From positions 20,155,936-20,219,935 of the forward strand of contig JACMZG010001863.1 of the NCBI GenBank assembly GCA_018340805.1: 64,000 nt of DNA, in the 5' to 3' direction. Below, piece by piece: positions 34,339 to 47,469 of this stretch. The translations under genes and the position numbers were made by a program. Source of the DNA: Microvelia longipes (taxonomy: Eukaryota > Arthropoda > Insecta > Hemiptera > Veliidae). How positions within the stretch are numbered: the first letter of the stretch is position 1; the number at the start of each line of letters is the position of its first letter. The notes beneath the pieces are model-generated. The model saw only the letters and a list, made by a program, of their open reading frames with translations. It had not been told where the DNA came from and made no database searches.

Positions 34339-37300
34339 CTCGCAGGAGCTCTGTGTAACCCTATTAAAACCCCCTCTAAGAGTATTTTAGGTTATAATAA
34401 ATCAATCGTTGTCTTTTTCGCACATTGATTATGTTTTGTTTTGTGTTATAAACGTTTTATTATAAAAGTTACTACAGTATTGTTTTGTTTATTTGATTGT
34501 ATTGATAGTCGAAGATGTTTTAAAGTATTTGTCAAAATTCAATTAATTGAGTCCCTCTTGTAATAATATATCTCTATGCTACATTCGAAATACTTTAATT
34601 CGAACACAAATTGATCAACTCCTTGACATATTATTTCTAGAAAGGGCTATGGTTGATTTTGGAACGTCGAAATAAGCATAATTTTCTCATGAAAATTCTC
34701 TAAAAGTAACTTAAACACCTTCGATCATTAATATAATCAAACAGTGCAAAATTACTGTAAACTATTAATGTTAAATTTGGAATATAGTTAGTACTAAAAA
34801 AAATGAATGCCGCTGAATCGAATGAGGCCAGTCCGAAGCCGATAGGACTACTTAAAGTAACCTAAAATTAAAATAAACAGTGGTCAATTACCAGAAATCT
34901 TAAATATGGCTGGTAAACAACATATTTGTAGTGGGGAGTCGTTTTTGATATCTTTTGAGTCTGAGTTAGGACCATTTTCATTCAAATGGTTCAAAGTCGA
35001 TACGAGCACTTAATGCTAAAGTATGTACCTGGGTTCGGTTAGTATGCATAAGGTTCCGGTTTATGCTTCATAATTTGAGCTGTTACTCAATTATCAAGCG
35101 ATACTCTTAAATAATTTTGTATGTATTTTTCAACAAGTTAATTAGCGAAACATATTTTTGTAGAACTAGAAAAATAATTTCTGTATTTTCCCTATAGAGG
35201 TAATGTCCTAATGTCTTCAAAGAAAAATACCAACTGAGTCTTAAACTAGTGAAAATAATGGTGTGTACTGCAAATTTTAGGGGAAGAGTTTTGTTTAAAC
35301 AACATCAGAATAATTATGCGCATTTTCTTTGAAAAAATGGTGTTGTTTGCGAATCGTGCATGATAATTGAGTAACTGTTTAGGTTATAAAGTATAAAATT
35401 GAACTTTAAGAAAGAAATACATGGTTATGCACGGAAACACGCATTCAAATAAAGGAAATTTACCCGAAATGCGGACCACTGCCAGAATTTTTTAATTTTC
35501 TAGTGATAGATCAACAAAATAGCATTTTCCTGCCTAAAAATTCGAGTATGATTAATTTTGCTCCAGTGTGTAGAAATAGTATTTTATTGATCCATAATAT
35601 GTCCCATGTTTATTATAATGTAATGCTGTTTTTAGAATTATTAATACTTTACTTGCCTGCATCCTATTATGCAATAGGAGGAAATCATTATAATAGCAAA
35701 ATAGAGGGCCTCTGGCTCCATTGGCGCTACTCTCATACACCTCACCACCACCATACAGATATTTTTATATACTTTTCCGTCCCTCATTGTTTTAATTTTG
35801 CATTTTAAAGCCAAACCTATTGGATGCTATATTTTAGCGAAGGGCAGATAATGTTAATTTACTACTTTATCTTGTTTTTAGAGTGAAAATTTGTTTTCAT
35901 AGATTATTGTATCTGGTAATAAAGTTCAACATTGTTTATACGTCAATTTTTTATTATTTTAGTCTATATTTTAGGTTATAGTAGGTATAAGTGGGGGTAG
36001 CTCAGTATTATAAAGCTAAACCCAAAATATACTCGTACTAACATAATGTGGTTTAGATTTTCTTTGTATTAGTGAAGCTATAAAAGGAGTTGCATTGTCT
36101 TTACCGAGGTTCTTATCGGTTCACACCCCTTTGAACACGGGTAACGTTCCCCCTACCATGAACCCCCCTCTCCTCTAATAGGATCCTTTACTACGCCCCA
36201 GTGAAGCTCTAAGCTCCTTCTCTTTATCTCACGCCTTCACCAATATATTTCTGATTTAAAACTCGATCCTATATTGTGGAGCAGCCAAAACTTAAGAAAA
36301 TCCGCGGTTTCCGATAGTTGACTCTCCAAGTTTAACTTTCCTTGGAGATAATATGGAATTAGTTTAATTCACTTCTATAAATTTCATATAGACTTAATAA
36401 TCAGATATTACCTTATTAGAGTTTTAATTCAGCTCATTATTGAACGCTAAATTATTTATTCCACTAAGTTCATTTAAAGAAACTAATTTTAAAGTAATTT
36501 GTTATTAAATATTAGGAATATCTTTTCATAATATTAATAGTTAGAATAAAAACAGGTAACGAAAAATACGTAATCCTAGAACACAAACAAACATTTATTA
36601 AATGTACTCCGGATAAAATGTACTCTCTAAGTATGTTATTTTTATTTATAAGATATACATACATTTTTTTTGCTACCCAATCAGGATGCGGAAACTGTCT
36701 GAAAAGGATCTTATTACAACGTTTCCTTCTTCTATAAAAAAAGATATGGAAGGACGTTTTTTTGCCATGAATGTGTAATAAAAATTATATTCTTTATATG
36801 TGTAATTGATAATTATGAAATGATGAAGATTTCCTTTTGTTGAGTTCAAATAATTGTATGATCTAAATCCATTAACCCTTATTTTTTAACTTTGAACAAA
36901 AATTACAATAGGTGATTAAGGTAAATTTAGGTTGTTTGTTGGTAAAACAAAGTCAAAATTTTATTCATTAGGAACAATCTAGGCACGGATATCTAAAAAT
37001 CTATAACTAAATGCATGCAGTTTGCCTAGACAACTCCGCTAAAAGCTGGGAATACCAGTAGAAGCTGTCCTATCTGACAGCCTAAGTAATTATAATCAAT
37101 AAAACCGTTAAAACCTCTAAAACAATTATTAATAAAATTTAATATTCAATTTTGAAATAGTGAAAATATATAGAGCTAACAAGGGTTAAATACAGGCAAT
37201 ACGTTGCACATTTGTAAGATAGTTAATCTTATTCATACTGGTATGAAAATAAAATTATATTAATGAACTCGATTTAAGTCTGCATACTATACTGCAGTCA

Positions 37301-37472
37301 TTAAAATGTATAGCATGATGGCATACTCATTATGGCTACTTTAAAAATGTTGATATTCATTAACTGTATGTTAAACTGTTTCGTAATTATGAATAATACC
37401 CACTTCAGGTGGTTCCCGCATATCAATTTGGAGCGCAAATCTTAACAGGCCCTATAATAATAGTATAATAAT

Positions 37473-37537
37473 CTGTACAATAATAGTATCCGAATAAAAA
37501 ACATGACAGTTTTTAAACGGATACTATTATTGTACAG
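37473..37537. repeat. inverted repeat, 20-base arms
   Basis: CTGTACAATAATAGTATCCG and CGGATACTATTATTGTACAG are perfect arms around a 25-base loop. A diverged version of the left arm precedes it. Confidence 0.85.
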
Positions 37538-37777
37538 AAGACAATTTATTCTGTTAAAATAAATTCTACTTCAGATGTTTCCCGGATACCTGGTTGGGAG
37601 TACGAAACCAAAGGGCCGGTTTTTTATCCTATTTGTCAAACGTTAGGTTTTGTTTACTGCATGCTTAATAAGAATATGTTGTGTAAGAACAAATAAATTT
37701 CACTTAGTGTGGTTCCAGCATACCTTGTTACGTCACAAAAACACTTATTTCCTACTACGCAAGACATATGTGAAAGG

Positions 37778-37843
37778 TTAAATTTTATCCAGGGTACATT
37801 TTATCCGAGGTCATTTTATCGGGGTACATTTTATCTGGGATCC
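37778..37843. repeat. minisatellite, CATTTTATCCGGGGTA-like
   Basis: Four imperfect units of 16-20 bases (AATTTTATCCAGGGTA, CATTTTATCCGAGGT, CATTTTATCGGGGTA, CATTTTATCTGGGAT). Non-coding. Confidence 0.8.
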
Positions 37844-40341
37844 GTTTTTAGACAGTAAAATGGCCTGTTTTATTCCCTGCGGTCACCTTTCCATGGACTG
37901 ACCTCGTTAAATGCTACCCTATATTATTTACACAGATATATTATTTGTCAGGTCTCAATTAGTTGTATGAAAAATCAAGCCTGTCATTATCCTCTAGCAG
38001 AATCTTGCAGGTGTTTATTACTACAACTTTTGAGATAGGTATCATCTGTAGATAGTTCTAACAAAGCATATCTTAACTGTTTTAACATTATTCCACATCC
38101 ATCATGTAGCTGGACAAGGTAACTCCCCAACACATGACACCACATTATTTTTGATTGTCCGTTATTGTCTCGTGTCGCTTAAGCCTTGAGCATATGCGAC
38201 ACAAATGGTCAATATATATTATTTTATTAATTATAATTTGTAATTTAATCTTTATAAAGAGGTTTATATATAAATAAACGATTTATTTATTTATTTATTT
38301 GATGCTGATTGAAGCTCATTAATTTCTAGCCTTGTCAAAAGAGGAGAATCTTGAACTCCCACTAATCTTCACATGTTTCCAAAATATTTTAATATTTTCT
38401 CTAAATTCATTAACTTTTTTGATTTTAACAAATTAAGTTTTTAACTATTATAGTTATTAAATTTTTTATCTTTATAACTATTATATTAATATAATTTCTT
38501 ATCGTTATAATTATTATTTTTACACATTTTTTATTATTATTTTAAATTATTTCTAAATCAATTTACGTATTTTCTGTATATATAAATATTTTTAAGTATG
38601 TAATTCAATTATTTATTTATTCATGAAACCATAAATATATATTGTTGCTTTGCATATCCTGTTAATTCTTAAAGATTCAAAATTTTACATATTTGTTCCT
38701 GTTAAAATTTAGTAGATAATACATGTAATATTTATATGGAGCATGTGAAAAAAAATATATACATTATTACTACCTAAAACCTTGTATGTTGGTAACAATG
38801 TGTAGTAACATTGTTACTACCTAAAAAAATGCTACCCTAGAGATTTAGCACTAGATATTGAACACAATATCTTGAAAATACATGGAGCACTCAATTAAAT
38901 ATTGAAATAAATATTTGTATTCTGTTTAATGTATTAAGGGATACGCTCTTACCAAATCTCAAAATTTATTAGATGATTTTTCGATTTGAAAGATTGTTAG
39001 AAAACGTATGAATTTGATAAAAATTCAACTAATGATAATAATAAAATAAAATGATGTTATAAAAAAACTAATTTTCGCAATGTACAACTAAACCAAAAGA
39101 TTAATTTTCATAATACGTTTTAAGCCTGGTTAGAAGTGTGTGTTGGGTGCTTCATACTATCGTAGCTCCTTGTGTGTTTATGCTAAAACGCAGGGAGCTT
39201 TGATGATAACAGACACACTAACGTACACAACTTGGCACCTTAATGTAGCTATTTATTGTAATTCAAGACTTAATATAAAAATAACTTATTTTTCCTTCGG
39301 TAATTTCGTTTGTTACAGGTGCAGTTTTCAATCCAGTAATGAAGTTGTTCGTTGTGTTTTTAAATTGTGCGATTGATTAAAGTACATAGGGCTATCTCTT
39401 CCGTGATAATGGAATTTAATAATTTTGCCTTCTCACTACCAAATATGGTCATCTATGTGATGTTGACTAGAGACCAATGGATTTTAAATGAAATAACACT
39501 TTTAATTAATTACTTATTTATTCCATTTATTGCTATGAGTGATATATTGTCCTTCGGTAGAAAATGTCCGTGTGATAACAAAACAGAAGAGAAACGAGAA
39601 AACATAATAGGAGTTACTACTTGGAAAGTAAATTAGTGACGCTACTTGAGCGATGAGATGAATGTTTTCTTCCTAAAAATTGAAGATTGAAGCAACAAGG
39701 AGGAAACCGGACCTTCTAAACACACTGGTGAGGTTACTTGTTGCTTAAATACAAGATTTGCTATTTGTGTAAATATCAAATCCAGGGCTAAAAGTATCAG
39801 TGAGTTTTTGATCACAAATTTTGTAGCAAATCCGAAGAAATAAATAAAATCAAAGAATAAAGAAATGTAAGGAAGTGGTGTTTTAAAAGAGACAAATTGA
39901 TTGCTTTCTGTTAAAATAAAGAAAGATCGTTTTATGAAAAATTGCAGTTTGGTTGTGCTTTTTGTTTACTCAAAAATATAATATAAACGTATTAAATTTT
40001 CTTGTTTGAAATAATTAGATCTTTAAGACTTTCGAATATTAGGTTGTTAGCTAACCGGTATCCCTATAGTTAAATGAGCTGTGGGGTTCCTAAATAAGGA
40101 GAAAGGAAAGATGTCTCTCAATTCAATATTTATTTATTGACAGAGCTGACTTTAGAACTGAACAGTTTATCATCAGTGCTGGTAAAAGAGAACTAAAGAA
40201 GCTAAGATGACAGGCTTAAATCGATTTTTTGAGAGGCTGGTGTTGGAAACCAGATTCTGGACAAATCTATTATGTTAGTGAGACCTATCTTTCTTTTCAT
40301 CCCACTTATAAAAGCCATGCTGGTAATAAAATTTAATTTTT

Positions 40342-40418
40342 ATTTCAGGCATTTTCATGACGTTCTGAGTGCTTTTCTGATGAAAACCAATCAGAAAGTC
40401 ATGAAAATGCCTGAAACG
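40342..40418. repeat. hairpin with nested stem
   Basis: ATTTCAGGCATTTTCATGAC at 40342-40361 pairs with GTCATGAAAATGCCTGAAAC. A smaller inverted pair (CTTTTCTGAT/ATCAGAAAG) lies inside the loop. Probably a small foldback remnant. Confidence 0.75.
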
Positions 40419-41007
40419 GAAAATTATGGTAAAAACTCAGTTTGAATTTGCTCAGTTTTAGTTATGCTCTCTCTGTCACGCATAACTACACCCAAACTTT
40501 AAATAACCAGATCTCAGGTCGAGCGAAGTACCCTGTTCCCAATTTTTTCTTTTGGATCTTACTTGCATCTTTAAGGAATAGAGTGAAACATTCCACATAA
40601 TGAAGTTCCTTGTTCGTTGATTTCGTATTGTACCTTACTGATAAAACAATTTGAATTGACACAGAAATAATTGAAACCAGCTATTGGCGACCAAAATTTA
40701 GCCGCGCCTACCATATCCAACTCGAATGATTTGTAAGGAAGTTATGGGCCTATATAGAGGAATGGTACAAACCATAAGCAAGTGATGTAGGTAGTAATAA
40801 AAGACCTAATATAATAATAAGTTCTGTACAAGTTTTGATTAGACGTTAGTCAGATTAGTATTAATCACGGAGTACTTTAGTCCCTGGTATTATCCTTTAT
40901 AAGGCAAAGCCCTGAGAAAGGTCCAAGCTAGGAAACATTTTTCTATTGTTAATATTTGTATTGAAAATTTTCACTTAATGTTACACATTTTTTTATTTAT
41001 CTTTTAG

Positions 41008-41071
41008 GCAGCTCGAACCAGTCATGTGTTAAAAAGGTCAAGCGGAGCCCAAAAACACGGAGGGCTACCAG
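41008..41071 (+). other. possible orphan coding exon
   Basis: A long pyrimidine tract and CTTTTAG precede 64 bases of markedly higher GC ending ACCAG|GTGAGC. Two frames are open; one reads SSNQSCVKKVKRSPKTRR, a basic peptide. Acceptor, donor and composition all look like an internal exon of a plus-strand gene with large introns, but I found no neighbouring exon to join it to. It could equally be a chance match. Confidence 0.3.
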
Positions 41072-41539
41072 GTGAGCTCCTACAAAGACGTCTTAACTAA
41101 TAAATTAAGTAAATTTGACATTTAGCTCAATCAATGTTGAGTTATTTGTCTGACACCATTCTCAGATTAGTCTGATAATGGTGTCATTTTACTAATCTGT
41201 TCTGTTTATTGTTCCATACTGTAAATTCTAATTAACTTTACTGCTGAAATTCCACAATAAATTATACTTGCTTCGCTCGGATGATCATGCTTTGTCTGTT
41301 ACTCACTGATTTAAGATACTACTCCAACGATGAAAGGAGTCAACTTAACGAATTTCATTAGGAAATCGCCGTCTCATAGCTGAAATGGTAAATATGCGCA
41401 CATATTTTTTTTTTAGTAATTAAACCCTCTCGAATTATGTTTAATAATTTAATCGTTGATTCCTAATGCTAAATAAGTATGCTGTCATTTTTACTGTAAA
41501 AGTAAAGCTAAACAGAATTTGGTGTCGTGTATTAATTAA

Positions 41540-41905
41540 ATGTCAGAGCTGTACAGTTTTTTTTTATAAAAATCGAGAATTCGCCCCCCAATATGGCGGA
41601 TCACATTCAAATTATTTAGTGTAAAAAATTCCTGTATCTTTGAAAGCTTTTGAATAATTGTATTAAGTTAACGTAGTCTGAAAAATATCATCTTCCGGGT
41701 AACAAAACAAGGATTAAGTTTGTGTATTGTGCCAAGTTTTAACTCTCTAATATAAACACTGCGGGAGTTGTGCGTGACACATACAGACACACACATCCTG
41801 ACAGCATGATGAAAGCCACAGCCTGAAACGAATAATCATGATGAAACCTCGGTTTCGGATTTTTATGGCACACACAATACTTTTCCAATATACCTACGCT
41901 GGTAG
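41540..41905. repeat. dispersed repeat family R, reverse copy
   Basis: Has AAATTATTTAGTG, GTGCCAAGTTTTAACTCTCTAATATAAACACT, a GTGACACATACAGACACACACA block, CCTGAAACGAATAATCATGATGAAACC and CACACAATACTTTTCCAATATACC in family order. Confidence 0.6.
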
Positions 41906-42194
41906 ACGAGGAAAAGTAAAAAGATGATATTGAACATTCTTACTTACTAGAAAAAATGCAGGATATTTCAATTTATTAGTCCTTAATAATTGGACTAGTT
42001 TCGAGTAAGAATATTTTTCTTACAATGAGTATAGGTGAGAAAAAATTAAACTTTTCGCTTGCATGAAATAGCCCAATTAATAAATCGTGGATACTTCATA
42101 CAAGGAATAATTATAAACAAAATATATTTATTTAATTAATCAATCAAAATTATTCAACAAGAGTAACTTTTTGTAATATCGTCCAATTATTTAT

Positions 42195-42251
42195 TTAGGA
42201 TTCTCTAAATCCAATAAGTATGATTAGATATGTTATTACAGAGGTAAATAT
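42195..42251 (-). CDS. shared last exon (4) of the gustatory receptor locus
   Basis: A strong acceptor (AAACTTTTTTTCAG) is followed in phase 0 by 18 codons and TAA: IFTSVITYLIILIGFRES. This is the terminal TM7 segment of insect gustatory receptors, where TY followed by five or six hydrophobic residues and usually QF is the family signature. Here the usual Gln is Gly. Phase 0 matches the donor of exon 3 at 45130. No other copy of this motif was found near the individual large exons, which is why I treat it as shared by all of them. Confidence 0.75.
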   Translation of the reverse strand: MFTSVITYLIILIGFRES

Positions 42252-42881
42252 CTGAAAAAAAGTTTTGTGGAATGTTAGAAACAAAATTATTATGACAAGA
42301 AGAGTAAAAACAAGAAACAAATGATGTAAAAAAGAAATCAAATTTAAACAAGAAATAATTGGATTATATTATTAACAGATTATATTATTGAAAGAATAAA
42401 TTAATTATTAATAAAATAAGAATTTGACGGATTTATTTTAAGCTTACATTGCATTTCTATTTTTAGTACCACTATGTATAGAACCTAAGCATGTGGAATA
42501 AATGATTCTATGCTTTGCATAATTATATTATTAATATAAGCTTTCCACCTTCTAGCAGACGTATATTTTTTCGTTAGAAGTAAATATGGTGTTTAGAGTC
42601 TATATACTGATAAAGTTACACTTTTGATACACTATGTTACACTAACTTTATATCGGTGTACCAACCACTTGGACCTGTCTTGATTCTATGCTTATATTAC
42701 TTCGCTTAAACTGGATTATTTGCAAGCAAAACCTTAGTCATTTATTAGCGAATTTTCATTATGAAAATGACGCTTATGAGGTTGTTCGGATGACGGAAGT
42801 TGAGGGTGGGAGTGAGTGGAATCGGTTCCTATTGGCTTCCTGATAACAAAAATATATGCCGAAAAAAGTTATATAATATGT

Positions 42882-42946
42882 TTATATATATATATAATAA
42901 TATATATATATATTATATATATATATATAATATATAGATGTATATG
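42882..42946. repeat. (TA)n microsatellite
   Basis: Interrupted TA run inside the long intron between receptor exons 3 and 4. Confidence 0.9.
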
Positions 42947-44859
42947 TACGGTTCTAACACTTTCGTATGGCGAACGATAAACTCCGCAAGCGTTGGTCAA
43001 ATGAACGAAACTTAGCAAATCGCGAATGTTGTGGAGGTTACGAGGCCTTATTGTTTATAAAACATTATGAACGTATCAACCAAAGTATGACGTCATGAAA
43101 AATTTTTTTTTTTGAAACTTGAAATTGCTTTAAAACAGGTATTTCGTGTTTAGGTAGACGGCTAGCTGAATCGATTTAAGACCAATTTCAGCTCAATCGA
43201 ACCATCACAAATGGCGCAAACAGTATACAATAATATAAATTTGTATATATGTATACGTCAGATCAAAGACTGTACGATATCTGTTAGGTTTAGTAGTGGT
43301 AAGGGTGGGGATATAGTAAAAAATAGACCTCTACCTCTTGCTCCATCCTGGTAAGCCCTGTCCCAGAGAGACAGACAAAAATGGCTTCCACTAAAACCAC
43401 GCCGAGCAAAGCAGGCCCGTAAAGCGGAAGAACTCGAAGTAGTCTTTATATGGTCGAAGTCATTCTAAACGATGCGACCGGTTTCAGCTCAATCAGACAA
43501 TCCTAAGATAAGATGTTCACTCCGAGTGTAGTAGGAACACTCAATTGACCAAGTTTGTGTTTAATGATTTAAGTGGGGGCCTCATCACTAGAGTCTTGAT
43601 ATAGCGCTAGTAGTAAAAATATTTGCTCTATCTCTACTAAATTGTCTGTAGTATTTTTTAAAAACTAACAGTTGCCAATCGTTAGTAAAATATAAATAAA
43701 AGTAAACACAGAACTATGGTATGCTGTAGTATTCGCGATGTATTTTTGTTTATAAAACTTTGGGCCTCATCACGCGAAGCAGCACCATCGTTTCTAAAAA
43801 ATAACAATAATTCGTTTTAGTTTTTAGACTTAACATTTAAATTGCTATCTGAGTATAACATCTCGGTTGGGCAAACGGATAAGAAAGGAAACAAAGAAAA
43901 ATTGAAACTCTGACATTAGGGGTTCAAATCTGACATTAGGGGACGACAGAATGGTGAAGTAAAGTGAGAAATTAATTTTTTCACTTTTTACCAATTTATA
44001 CGAAATTCTTATAAGAGCTTCTTGGGATCACTCATCCAGGGGGGTTAACTTAAATGAGGAAAAGTTTGGATTCATATCGCAAGCTACTAAAATAGCGCTG
44101 CGGCGGACCGGTGCGGACAACTCAAGAACTAACCCCAATAGCTTTCCAAAATGACTATTATATTTTTATATTAAATTATAAATACCATGGCAATTCTGGT
44201 AATGACAGCTACATTATTATTATTATAAAATGATTGTTTTCTGTAATGTATTTTCACAAAAACAGTTCGCCGTTGCATGTTTCTGTATTTAAAAATTCAG
44301 AAACTAAAAGTAAATAGAAAACCTTTTTTAAAACTTCCAGAGAACCTACTGAGGCAGATAGTAAATTTCATTAATTAATTTATTAATTTAGTCGATTTTA
44401 TCAGGTAATTACACATTAAATTACATGTTCGCATCTTGCCGATGTAATTAAAATACAGGCTGCATTAAATGCCAAAATCTATCTTCCTACCACGTGTAAA
44501 CTTTAGCCACTATTTCATTATACCTGATTGAATCAATTAAATAATAAATTACTTGAATGAAAAACTTAAAAAAGTAATCAGACGCGTTCTGTGCAAGATT
44601 AAAGTGGTAGGGTTAGTTAGAAGTATAACTATACAAAGTAAGAAATAAATTTCAAACTGACTTGTGGGCAAAAAGTGGAAATTAAGACACGCCCACTCAA
44701 TTGAAAGGTAGGTCCCTCGCCGCGCTCTGGTGACCGGAACCAAATTTTCCCACCATGATCGACCATTGCTTTTTAGTTTTTAATATTATAGCACCATTAA
44801 TAATAAAGTATTAATAAAATCTTAATTAGTAAAATCAAATTTGTGAGAAAGCCCTCTCA

Positions 44860-45090
44860 GGCCCCGAAGCGGGCCTGTGTGGAGAGGCTGTGAAAATTCG
44901 CTAGGTACATGGCAAAATGCCATGTAACAAACAATAATGAAACAACACATCATACAAAACAACAACATGTGGCCGCGAAGCGCCACAGGGAGCCCCCGGG
45001 CCGCGAAGCGGCCCGGTGGGCCGACGCCGCGAGCGGACGAGCGCGAAGCGCCGAGGCCGCGTAGCGGCTACGGGCCGAAGGCCCGTATAT
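44860..45090. mobile_element. GC-rich palindromic element (GCCGCGAAGCGGC type)
   Basis: A strikingly GC-rich island of inverted words (GGCCCCGAAGCGGGCC, GGGCCGCGAAGCGGCCC, GGCCGCGTAGCGGC, ACGGGCCGAAGGCCCGT) with an AATGACAACAACA-like AT spacer. It begins about 40 bases inside the intron after receptor exon 3. Related islands at about 49140-49440 and 53230-53540 lie just after the donor of exon B. Non-coding; the proteins read through it are artefacts. Confidence 0.75.
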
Positions 45091-45129
45091 AATTATGGCA
45101 TTATAGAAATTATCTAAAAATAATCTTAC

Positions 45130-45219
45130 CGTACATGTAAGCTCTAGATTAAGGTCAAAAAATCCACAGGCTGACAGACCAAGCGGATCTCTTGAATGTA
45201 ATGTCATCTCTATGGTAAA
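45130..45219 (-). CDS. shared exon 3 of the gustatory receptor locus
   Basis: Thirty codons in phase 0 at both ends, between a TTTTTACAG acceptor and an ACG|GTAAGA donor. The peptide FTIEMTLHSRDPLGLSACGF runs on to FDLNLELTCT. This is the characteristic gustatory-receptor segment before TM7, in which a Phe-x-x-x-x-x-His stretch is followed by A-x-G-F-F-x-(L/I)-(D/N). It joins exon 2 upstream and exon 4 downstream without breaking the frame. Confidence 0.82.
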
Positions 45220-45800
45220 CTGTAAAAATGTGCGTTTTATTAATGACAACTTAATTTTTATGCTTTGCTTACTCTCAGTAGAGTACTTGCTCTATCAGTA
45301 GAATGACTTATTTTTAAATCTGAGGGCCCCCTTTAAAAGGTTATTCTAACGCTAGCCAGTCTAGCAAAGCGGTGTCCTCTGGTAGAGAAAAGAGAATCGA
45401 GTACTCCTTAATGACTTTTATCTTAATAAAAGTCTGCTTTCAAGAACTAATATTGGTAGGACCCAGGTGTCAACCTGGGATCAAAGTCAGCTCCTGCATA
45501 GCACGACTGTTGCTATATTTGTTTATTTTATTTGTGAAGAGACAATTTTCTTTAATTTAAAATAACTGACGCTTAGAAAAATGAAAGCTCGGGAGCCTTA
45601 TAGGGACCATAACTCATGTTACTTATCACATGCTACTAGAAATTCAGAACTTGGACCTTGCATTCTCAGATGTAAAATTTAGGTTGAAACACAATATTAA
45701 ATTAAATATTTTACTTCTATTTATTATTGTAATAAATTTCTTTGACACTTTAGATGCTATGAAAATTTAAGTATTTAATAATTTAATTGATAAAAAATAC

Positions 45801-45875
45801 CCTTTCACTAGACACAGAATCATCATTACCTCCTTCACGAGTTAATTTTCTCAAAATTTTAACTACTTCATTCCC
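45801..45875 (-). CDS. shared exon 2 of the gustatory receptor locus
   Basis: Acceptor CTTTTATTACAG, then 25 codons (GNEVVKILRKLTREGG to SSER) and donor AGG|GTATTT, phase 0 on both sides. The Asn/Glu start and charged helix fit the cytoplasmic loop before the conserved FS/FT-x-(Q/E) segment of gustatory receptors. It is short and the donor is only moderate, so this exon is less certain than exons 3 and 4. The large upstream exons all end in phase 0 after a Lys codon, which fits it. Confidence 0.65.
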
Positions 45876-46056
45876 CTGTAATAAAAGTTGTTTAATTATT
45901 AGTTCATTTGCTAACTCAATCAATTTTTATGAAAGCTATAACATTAGCAGAAAAAGCATAGTGACAATATATTGACTGATTCAAGAAAAAATCTCAAGCC
46001 TAAGTCAGTCTATAGTAGTTATTATCTTACAACTTTATGTTTTATACACAACACAT

Positions 46057-46074
46057 TTATATATATATATATAT

Positions 46075-46120
<46 letters not shown>
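46057..46120. repeat. (TA)n microsatellite
   Basis: TA run in the intron between the large exon A and shared exon 2. Confidence 0.9.
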
Positions 46121-46123
<3 letters not shown>

Positions 46124-46567
46124 AATAGTTTCTAATGATAAATAATATCTAATAGTTTTCACATTGCTTTAAGAACAAATTTTGGATTGGTCATGGAAAA
46201 TAAAACACTTATTATTACGCTTATTCATTTACTTTCCTCGTTTATACCGTAACGCTTTACCTAAAGGAACATATTGAACAGATATGTATTATATATGACG
46301 ATAATATTGTCCTAATATTTCTACATTATACACTTAGTGATGAACCGGCTCGAAGGACCAAAAACTCTTTTATTACTCAACTTGTAATTTCTTATTTGCT
46401 ACATTTACTAATATGCTTGCAATTTCTTATTAGTCACATATGCTAATACGAAATATTTGAAAGTACTTATGATAACTATTTTTTTGGTTATACTATGACT
46501 TAATCTAATTTTATACTATTACAAAAGCTTGGTTTAATCTGTTAAACAAATAAAAAATATCAGTTAC

Positions 46568-47366
46568 CTTCTTATTATATTTTGAACTGAATGAGATAAT
46601 TTTAAATACTAATGTTTGCTCCCAGAATAACTGACGTAATACCAATTGCAAAATATGGGGAAAGAAGTAAATAGTAAGAATACTCGATAAAATAATTAAT
46701 AATATGGTAACTTTGTGTCAAAACAATAATAAAATAAGCTATACTATCATAAGTAATGTTATATCAAAGCAATTATTCATTTTATTTGTTACATTACAGA
46801 AATCATTGTAAATGGCAGTAACAAATTTTGCACTTTGATCTTGAAGTGTATTAATTTGGCAAAAATAGAGCTGAGTAAGGCATAATAATTTATACATTAT
46901 TTCGTAGGTAGAAAACAGTGTTTTCATAATTAAACTGACATATAATAACGTGTACAAATGTAGTATCATTACTGTATAATGTACTAAAGACACGTAATTA
47001 GATATGACTAAATAGTATATTATATTAGGTATGATACTAATTATATAATAAATAATGCGAAATAAATACGGCATGAGACTAAAATTCGTTCTGATAAATA
47101 CATGCTTGTTAAATTTAGAGTTTAATTGTATTATATCAATCGCTATTTCAACGACATTTTTAGCTTTTAGTATTATATTGCTAACGGAAATAATTGATAT
47201 GAAAGTAGACAAGTACAAAAATAATACGACATTGTTATCAAATTGTATAAAATCCTTATAATATTCTATATAAAAATGAAAGAAACTTAAAAATATGAAT
47301 GATATGATAGTGAAAGTAGTCAGTATAATACATGGAATTATCTTATGTTTATTATAGTTCATGTTT
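46568..47366 (-). pseudogene. gustatory receptor large exon A, first copy, frameshifted
   Basis: Nearly identical to the intact exon at 50647-51549 but broken by several indels: one base lost near 46741, a base gained and another lost near 46920-46945 (locally wrong residues LYVSLIMKTLF), one base lost in a T-run near 47365, and one gained near 46613. The donor AAG|GTAACT is intact at 46568. The N-terminal part extends beyond 47366 to about 47470 out of frame. Because the copy lies at a contig join, I regard the lesions as probable sequencing errors and this copy as the same gene as 50647-51549. Confidence 0.7.
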
Positions 47367-47469
47367 TATCTACGGGGTAGTATGAACATTTTGATAATAA
47401 ATAGAAAATGCATTTAAATAGTTTTTCAATATTTGAAAATGTACAGTTATTAGAATTTGATAAAATCAT

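Larger units (their letters stand above)
27652..42194. other. gene-poor, repeat-rich region
   Basis: About 14.5 kb without a convincing gene. It holds (TA)n at 28028-28129, a palindrome at 28733-28758, a composite foldback at 29424-30572, (CA)n at 31307-31386, tandem duplications near 31914-32030 and 34098-34338, small hairpins near 37.5 and 40.4 kb, a 19-base minisatellite near 37.8 kb, an R-family copy at 41540-41905 and one possible plus-strand exon at 41008-41071. The segments 32.1-32.7, 35.1-37.4 and 38.3-40.3 kb contain nothing I recognise. Confidence 0.55.

Noticed and set aside
44950..45129. Continuation of receptor exon 3 into an Ala/Arg-rich tail
   Set aside because: This reads through the donor ACG|GTAAGA into the GC-rich palindromic element; the phase-0 last exon at 42195-42251 gives a normal receptor end.
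46739..47362. Separate intact receptor gene from the first copy of exon A
   Set aside because: The open part is cut by indels and is the same sequence as 50647-51549 at an apparent contig overlap.
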